Shown here piece by piece: positions 58,823 through 64,000 of a stretch of DNA of 64,000 nucleotides. Position 1 is the first letter of the stretch. Each line of letters begins with the position of its first letter. Source of the DNA: Entoloma clypeatum (Eukaryota > Basidiomycota > Agaricomycetes > Agaricales > Entolomataceae). The notes beneath the pieces were generated by a model. The model searched no databases. It was not told the DNA's origin and worked only from the letters and a program-made list of their open reading frames with translations. The stretch is from contig OY751494.1 of assembly GCA_963565915.1 (NCBI GenBank), forward strand, positions 1,364,001 through 1,428,000, given 5' to 3'. A program made the position numbers and the translations under genes.

Positions 58823-59693
58823 CTACTGGGTTTTGGCCTTTTTGGCCGGCGGACCGTCATCCTCCGACTCATCCTCCAGTTCTCCCTCCACCTCCTCTTT
58901 CTCCGCTTGCAGTTCCGCAAGCTCCCCGTCCGCCAACCCCTTGACCTCCCCCTCGTCCTTTTCCTCATCCTCTTCCTCTCCTTCTTCCTCTTCTCCGTCC
59001 TCCGTCTCCGACTCCGGAGCCGCCGCCTCCAGCAGGAAATTCCGGTAGGCAAGGTGGTTGTTCATAATTTGTAGCTGCCGAAGCAGCGCCCAACCGACCC
59101 TTGCCGACCGCTCCTCCTTCTCCTCCTTCTCCTCCCGGAGCTCCCGGAGCTCCTCCGCGACCCCTGCGCCGCAGCAGTTCTTCGCCCCGCTTGGGCCCGC
59201 GACCTCCGCGACGGCCTCCTCCATCTTCCCCCGTTTCCGCTTCGCCCTCGTCTCGCCGGGCTTCAGGCAAACCCGTTTGCCGTCTTTACACCGCTGGCAT
59301 GTGATGCCCTTCCCCTGCCTAAGGAGACTGTCAGTAAGAAAAAGAAGATGAAAAAGCAGGTACTCACAATGCCCACTTGCATTCCACCTTTGCCTGCACA
59401 CAGGCCTGACACGCCTCCCCCCGGACCTCCGACTCCTCCGCTCCGCTCTCCGCCCTCTGTTTCCCCGTCTTCTTTGCCCTCTTCTTCTCCACCTCCGCCT
59501 CCGCCTTTGCCTCCGCCTCTGCCCTCTTCTTCGCCTCTGCCTCCCTCACCCTCCTCTCGGCCTCCGTCTTCTTCCTTGCCTCCGCCTCCTCCTTCTCCTT
59601 GCGTACCTGCGCCAGACGGTGCAGAAGCTCCTCTTCAGAGTCATCAAGGTTGGCGCTGGAGCGCGCGGGTTGTGTGTTTGAGTCTTGGGCCAT
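58823..59693 (-). CDS. Antisense accessory gene in gypsy: Zn2Cys6-like coiled-coil protein
   Basis: Lies between pol and the right LTR on the opposite strand. Two exons, 59368-59693 and 58823-59318, across a 49-bp GTGAGT..TAG intron, give 273 residues in frame. An N-terminal charged coiled coil (Glu/Lys/Arg/Ala-rich) precedes CQACVQAKVEC, ten residues, then CQRCKDGKRVC. That is C-x2-C-x6-C-x10-C-x2-C-x6-C, the spacing of fungal Zn(II)2Cys6 clusters, with the second half split off by the intron. A second acidic coiled coil follows, and a basic end PPAKKAKTQ resembles a nuclear signal. Function unknown. An in-frame upstream ATG at about 59786 is possible. Confidence 0.7.
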
Positions 59694-60575
59694 GTTGGTG
59701 GTAACTGGAAGAAAACCCTTGGGCCGCTCATCTCCGTTAAATAACTGAGACCACATGACCTTGTTTATTTTCTCGTGGTCTTCCATGGGTGTCAGACCTA
59801 AGAGGGGAATACTGTTATATCCGTCTCTGAATCTCCGATCGACTCTGATATTCCTCCGACATTCCGGACATCCATTACCTCCGCATCTCTGCACGTTGCC
59901 ATCATGCATTTCATATTCATAACTCCATGCCTTTATGCATTTCATATTCATATTCCCATTTACTTATGCATCACCTTTTCCGCATGGTCCGTTGACCGAC
60001 ATCTCTGATGTTCAGTCGCTGGCAACTTACGCCACAACTCCGGACCTACTCCGACCATCTCCGTAAAGTAATCTCATTTAGGTATTTAAGCTCGTACCAT
60101 ACCTGTAGTTCCTCAGTTCAAATATCAACAAAGTTCACTCCTCTACTCCCCGTTCATGCCAGAGATCCTCGCTGTGGTACAATACGCCGACGACATCCTC
60201 ATCTACTGCTCTTCCTCCATCGTTACCCTTCGACAAGCTCAGTACTGTGTCCGAGTCACAACTCCGACGTCGTCCGACCATTTCCATGTCAACGTGTCTC
60301 TCACCGAGATCTTTCCGAGGACCTCTGCACCTCCGACCTCTCCTCCGACCTCCTGAAATTGGGACACCTTATCCAACAAACGGCGGCGCAACACATACGT
60401 TGAAGCCACGTCCCTTCCCTTCGTTGTTCCGCTCCGGTCTCAGTCCTACGTCCGACCTCCAACGGACTCCGACAAAGCTCCGACGTTTCACCTACTTAAC
60501 ACCACCCCCTGGTTCAGTCTGGTCTCAGTCTTCTTTGTGGTCTTTGAGACTGGACCTTGAAACACTACATCTCTC

Positions 60576-60683
60576 ATCACCAACGGCCTCCCCTCATTCC
60601 CAACGACCACCCCTTATGCCCAATGGCCACTCCATTGGGTGTGAGTGGAGGCTGTTGGAGACAAGGGGGCTTGCTTAGAGGGC
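60576..60683. repeat. 20-bp-period satellite, patch 4, with orientation switch
   Basis: Units such as CCTCCCCTCATTCCCAACGA run up to about 60640. The complement follows directly (ATTGGGTGTGAGTGGAGGCT). This turning point is the centre of the fold-back repeat. Confidence 0.65.
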
Positions 60684-60790
60684 ACAACTCAATTGATATA
60701 CTTGGTCTGATTTTTTTTTCATATAATAGGAAGTACACCTACATTCTTGCTTTAGAGACCTAGTTGATAGTATTGACAATAGCTGCCTTT

Positions 60791-61226
60791 ATAGACTGGT
60801 AAAGACTGGTTTAAACCAGTTTAAACTGGTAAAATCCTCAACCATTGATAAACCTAGCGAAGCCTGTTTTTTCAATCAAAAACTTGAAAATATACTCAAT
60901 TTGTTATCAATAACATGTTTCTCAAGTATTTTGGATATAAATTCTTGTAAAAATGATTGAAAACTGTATAAAAGAACATCTTTGTCCATAAAAGTACAGT
61001 TTTTGAATGAATATATGATCAAAAACTGGAACCAGTTCATATTTTTTAGACCCAAAACTAGAACTGGGGGTGAACCAGTCCAATTTTTTTTTCCAAATTT
61101 GGAGAGACTGGAGACTGGTTGAGCTCAAAATCAGTGAGATCTGAACTGCCAGTTGGTCTCTTCCAGTCCAGTCCAGTCCAGTTCAGGTTCATTTTCCAGT
61201 TCATAAGACTGAACCCTCAAACACTA
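60791..61226. repeat. MITE-like fragment rich in ACTGGT/ACCAGT
   Basis: Contains the palindromic run GGTTTAAACCAGTTTAAACT and ends GACTGAACCCTCAAACACTA, a diverged hAT-MITE right end. The left end is absent at the border with the fold-back repeat. Confidence 0.5.
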
Positions 61227-61399
61227 TTCATGCCAAGAGCTCAAAATCGGATTGATATCATACATCTCAGATTTATCCATCAAAGAGAACCTATAAGATG
61301 GGATGGGGCATCACAAATCTGGAACACTCAAAGACTTTTTGAAGGTGGCTAGCATCTCAGATTGAAAAGCACTTAATGGGCTTGATTTTTCCTGCACGT

Positions 61400-62100
61400 T
61401 CAGTGACAGTCTCATGACCTTCATGACCGACATAATTGCGTGGCAACAGGTTCACAACACGGAATTCTGTCATGATAATGCTCCAGTTTCCAGCATTTGG
61501 TGGGGTCTTTGTGTGACAGCAGGGGCTTATCACAGGATCAATTGTGACTGCGAAGGGTTTGGGACATTTGTGAGCCCCCAGTCAGAAGTCAAGATCTGGA
61601 TGATCACTGTACCAAAGAATGGCAAGGACTACAATGTCTTTGCTGAAACAGATCTCCTCCTCTCACTGTTCAATGTGACCAAGACAAATCATGAAGTATT
61701 CAATTGGATTGCCCTTGTACTAAGGCCAGGAACAACACTGTAAGAATAGGTATATCAATATGTGCTTGGGTTTGAATTAACTTGCTTGTTCCAGTATTAT
61801 GCATCCAAACATGCCACATGTCGTCTTCACTGCTGAACATTCTGTCTTGGGGGTCATTATTATGCAACATCTACTCTTTGTGACACATGCTATGGCATAA
61901 TGCATTCATTTATCACAGGTTCTATTTTGACCAATAGGGAGAATTCGAAAGCAGTGTTCAGGCTACTCACGTGCATGGTTGTGTTTTATCAGATTGAGTT
62001 CATGGGGGCCGACATGAGGATTGAAGAGGAATCTGATGATTCTGAGGTCTCTGATGATGATGATATCATGGAGATGTATGATAGTGAGTCTATCATCTGA
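61400..62100 (+). pseudogene. JmjC-like gene remnant (mobile-element associated)
   Basis: The first exon (to about 61740) gives MTDIIAWQQVHNTEFCHDNA, SIWWGLCVTAGAYHRINCDC, EGFGTF and WMITVPKNGKD. After a GTAAGA..CAG intron comes IMHPNMPHVVFTAEHSVL. A frameshift near 61851 leads to HYYATSTLCDTCYGIMHSFI, and an acidic tail ends at 62100. This matches proteins common in agaricomycete repeats that carry a JmjC-type 2-oxoglutarate oxygenase fold. The position expected to be the first Fe ligand (His in H-x-D) reads Asn (61540-61542) by my alignment. The gene is broken. Confidence 0.55.
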
Positions 62101-63135
62101 TGATATCTTTTCAACTCAAAACATATCATATCAGTTATTATTCAGCATTCTCCAAGGCACCATCTACCAGACCTCACAACATTCAAAGGCCTGTTGGATA
62201 TAAGTTCCTTATTTTGCCTTATGGCACTGGCTAACACTCTCAGCTTGTGGAGTTACAATGGTGGCGACAAACTTGAGAGAAGATATATGATGTTTGCAAG
62301 GAGACATGTGCATGTACTCTAGCAGTGGATCCTCAACTGTTACCAGCTGGCACGAGATGGTGGTATGTACTTCAGTGGATCATCAAACAGAGTTCTACTG
62401 GCCAAATCTTGTATATCAAGCACATGCACTGTTGGAGTACAAGACAAAGGCATTGGATGAGAAAATCAAGGATCATCAGCTTTCTGAAAGCTGTACATTG
62501 GCGGCAATGAAAAAAGTCATGGCCAACAGCCTTGCAACCCCCGCAAGTGCTCAAGGACTTGTATGATGGATCAGTGTCCATGAAGCTGTTGACATTGAGC
62601 TGGACAGATGAAAAATTTGATGTTGAAATAATTGCTGATCCATCTGGTAGTTGGCTGACTGTATATTTTGACATTTTTTGCTGACATATGCTTCAAGATA
62701 TTGTCAATTTTGATGCATCCCACAATGAGATGGGCTTTCTGTTAGATAATCAACAGGCATTTCCTATAGGCACAGTACATTGAGGTGACAATATGTTTTC
62801 TAATCACATTGTGAAAGTTCTTATGTTCAACTAGTATCTCCGCCATCTATCTTGTTGTCAGAACTGTCATCACTCTTGTTGTGAAAGCCACTGCCGCTGT
62901 CATGATTCTCACCATCACTTTCTTCTTCAGCATCTGTATGATCACCAGCACCAGCACCAGCACCAGCCAATTCTGAATAAGAAAAAAGAGGAAACCAGCA
63001 TACATGATACTGAAGGTGATGATGGTATTGAAGATGGTGACTGTCCCTTTGTAGTTTATGGTTTATCTGAAGATGAATACACTATTATGACTACTGCTGA
63101 AGCACTAAAGGCTGTTGTCTTAGAGCATCTAGCAC
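62101..63135. other. Non-coding or decayed sequence before the Helitron
   Basis: Short frames on both strands (62294-62566 +, 62372-62674 -) are unrecognised. A CACCAG microsatellite lies at 62940-62965 and an acidic short frame (GDDGIEDGDCPFVVYG) at about 63015-63060, possibly part of the Helitron 5' end. Confidence 0.4.
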
Positions 63136-64000
63136 CAACCATCAGATATGTTTTGTGGGCCATTCAAAGGATCCTCCATCTACAACAATCCTCAACTTTT
63201 TCCTTTCATGATGCCTTGGCTCTTTCCTTTTGATCTGGGAGGAATAAAAAATCCACATTATAATTGAAAGACATCCACCTTGGAATACAAGAAATGTCTT
63301 CTAATATATCATGATAAACATTTCCAGAAGGATAAAAACTTTCCACTGATTGCTTGGAATCATGAGCAAATCAGTTCAGCTACAACTGCTGCATTCTTGA
63401 CCACTCATAAAGCCAACTTTCAGGAAATTATCCAAAGGTTACATAGTCTGGATATGAATCTTTTACAGAATCTCATTGATCGTTTGAAAGCTGGTCAGAA
63501 AGTTAAGCCTGAGACAGAAATGGAACAATCTTGCTATAAACTATTACAGAATATAGATGTTGCTGCTTCTAATGTCAAAGGCTCTGCTGGCTCCAAGAAG
63601 GCTGTGCGTAATGAAATCTGGTCATTGGTGTCTTATATTGGTATGCCCACATGGTTTATAACTTTTTCACCTGTTGATGTAAAGCATCCTATTTGTTTGT
63701 ACTATGCTGACACCAAAACCAAATTCAAGCCTGAAATTCGAAGTGATGTAGAAGCCTTCCGTTTAATAGCCCACAATCCAGTTGCTGCTGCCCAATTCTT
63801 TCATTTCATTGTTCAAGCATTTATCAAAGAAGTTCTTGGTGTAGAAGCTGACCATCCTGGAATTTATGGAGATACTAAAGCATGTTTTGGAACTGTAGAA
63901 CAACAAGGGAGACTGATTTTATATTTGCACACATTGGTTTGGATCAAGAATGCATTGTCACCCCAAGATATCAGAGACAAAATTATGGATTCTCATAGTG
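63136..64000 (+). pseudogene. Helitron Rep/helicase protein, N-terminal part, runs off the window
   Basis: Frame FCGPFKGSSIYNNPQLFPFM, MPWLFPFDLGGIKNPHYN, a TGA at 63265-63267, then open to the end of the window. Helitron_like_N motifs: MPTWFITFSPVDVKHPICLY, FRLIAHNPVAAAQFFHFIVQ, FGTVEQQGRLILYLHTLVWI and ALSPQDIRDKIMDS. The HUH motif, usually H-L-H, reads Tyr-Leu-His (63922-63930), so the nuclease is probably dead. The helicase part would lie beyond 64000. Confidence 0.85.

Larger units (their letters stand above)
53165..60501 (+). mobile_element. Ty3/gypsy chromovirus-type LTR retrotransposon
   Basis: 7,337 bp. LTRs 53165-53873 (709 bp) and 59813-60501 (689 bp, with a 20-bp deletion), TG..CA ends, and a perfect 5-bp target duplication CCACC (53160-53164, 60502-60506). 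A polypurine tract AAGAGGGGAATAC precedes the right LTR. Gag, Pol with a C-terminal chromodomain, and an antisense gene are inside. LTR identity is high, so insertion is recent. No tRNA-type primer site beginning TGG follows the left LTR. Confidence 0.95.
52996..60567. mobile_element. hAT-like MITE interrupted by the gypsy element
   Basis: Left end TAGTGTTTCAAGGTCCAG at 52996; right end CTGGACCTTGAAACACTA ending at 60567. A perfect 8-bp target duplication CATCTCTC lies at 52988-52995 and 60568-60575. Only about 230 bp belong to the MITE; the rest is the gypsy element. Confidence 0.8.
45974..60790. repeat. Fold-back repeat with satellite core, split by later insertions
   Basis: The sequence AAAGGCAGCTATTGTCAATA to GAGTTGT (45974-46079) recurs inverted at about 60684-60790. 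On both sides it continues, past the copia target on the left, into GCCCTCT and then 20-bp satellite units. Without the insertions the element would be only about 500 bp. Copia-2, a MITE and the gypsy element all landed inside it. Confidence 0.65.

Noticed and set aside
58833..59704. Plus-strand Ser/Pro-rich ORFs opposite the antisense gypsy gene
   Set aside because: Shadows of the charged coiled coil; they lack the intron logic and Cys pattern seen on the minus strand.

Overview
The window is a nuclear scaffold segment from a basidiomycete fungus, most likely an agaricomycete. Genes are dense, introns are mostly 45-60 bp with GT..AG ends, and the housekeeping proteins read as fungal. The mobile DNA is of the kind found in agaricomycete genomes: copia, chromodomain gypsy, Harbinger and Helitron.

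Positions 1-29680 are conserved gene space. In order they hold: the C-terminal part of an amino-acid permease (+); a stand-alone double-domain dihydroneopterin aldolase (-); a short/branched-chain acyl-CoA dehydrogenase (-); a BIG1/VOA1-type ER membrane protein (+); Mediator subunit MED13 (-); a DUF2433 phosphoesterase-like protein (+); the largest subunit of RNA polymerase III (-); proteasome subunit alpha-1 (+); a small conserved protein (-); a doubtful small ORF (-); a Rab escort protein (-); a nucleolin/NSR1/gar2-type protein (+); a disordered protein of unknown function (-); and phosphoserine aminotransferase (+). Five divergent pairs share intergenic spaces of only 83-125 bp. Many intron boundaries were placed by matching splice sites to family-conserved protein sequence.

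Positions 29680-64000 are a nested mobile-element region. From left to right: a gypsy integrase scrap; a nearly intact PIF/Harbinger transposon (about 30089-32462) sitting in the leader of a cassette repeat; the cassette array itself (30020-43000, interrupted by a 200-bp N gap and by a young copia element at 37622-42509); a hAT-like MITE; a 20-bp-period satellite; a fold-back repeat split by a degenerate copia (46080-52809) and by a MITE that itself contains a chromodomain gypsy element (53165-60501); a broken JmjC-like gene; and the 5' part of a Helitron running off the end.

The most unusual part is the cassette array. Roughly 1-kb units share one upstream leader, with conserved hairpins, and one downstream module ending in a perfect 10-bp-stem, 15-nt-loop hairpin. 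The gene between them differs in each unit. One short unit encodes an HUH endonuclease domain resembling the Rep proteins of genomoviruses and geminiviruses (CRESS-DNA viruses). Shared control region, unit-specific gene, origin-like hairpin and Rep together suggest an endogenised, possibly multi-component rolling-circle replicon. That is inference and needs homology searches. The replicon-like genes are broken or shortened, so the locus looks like a fossil.
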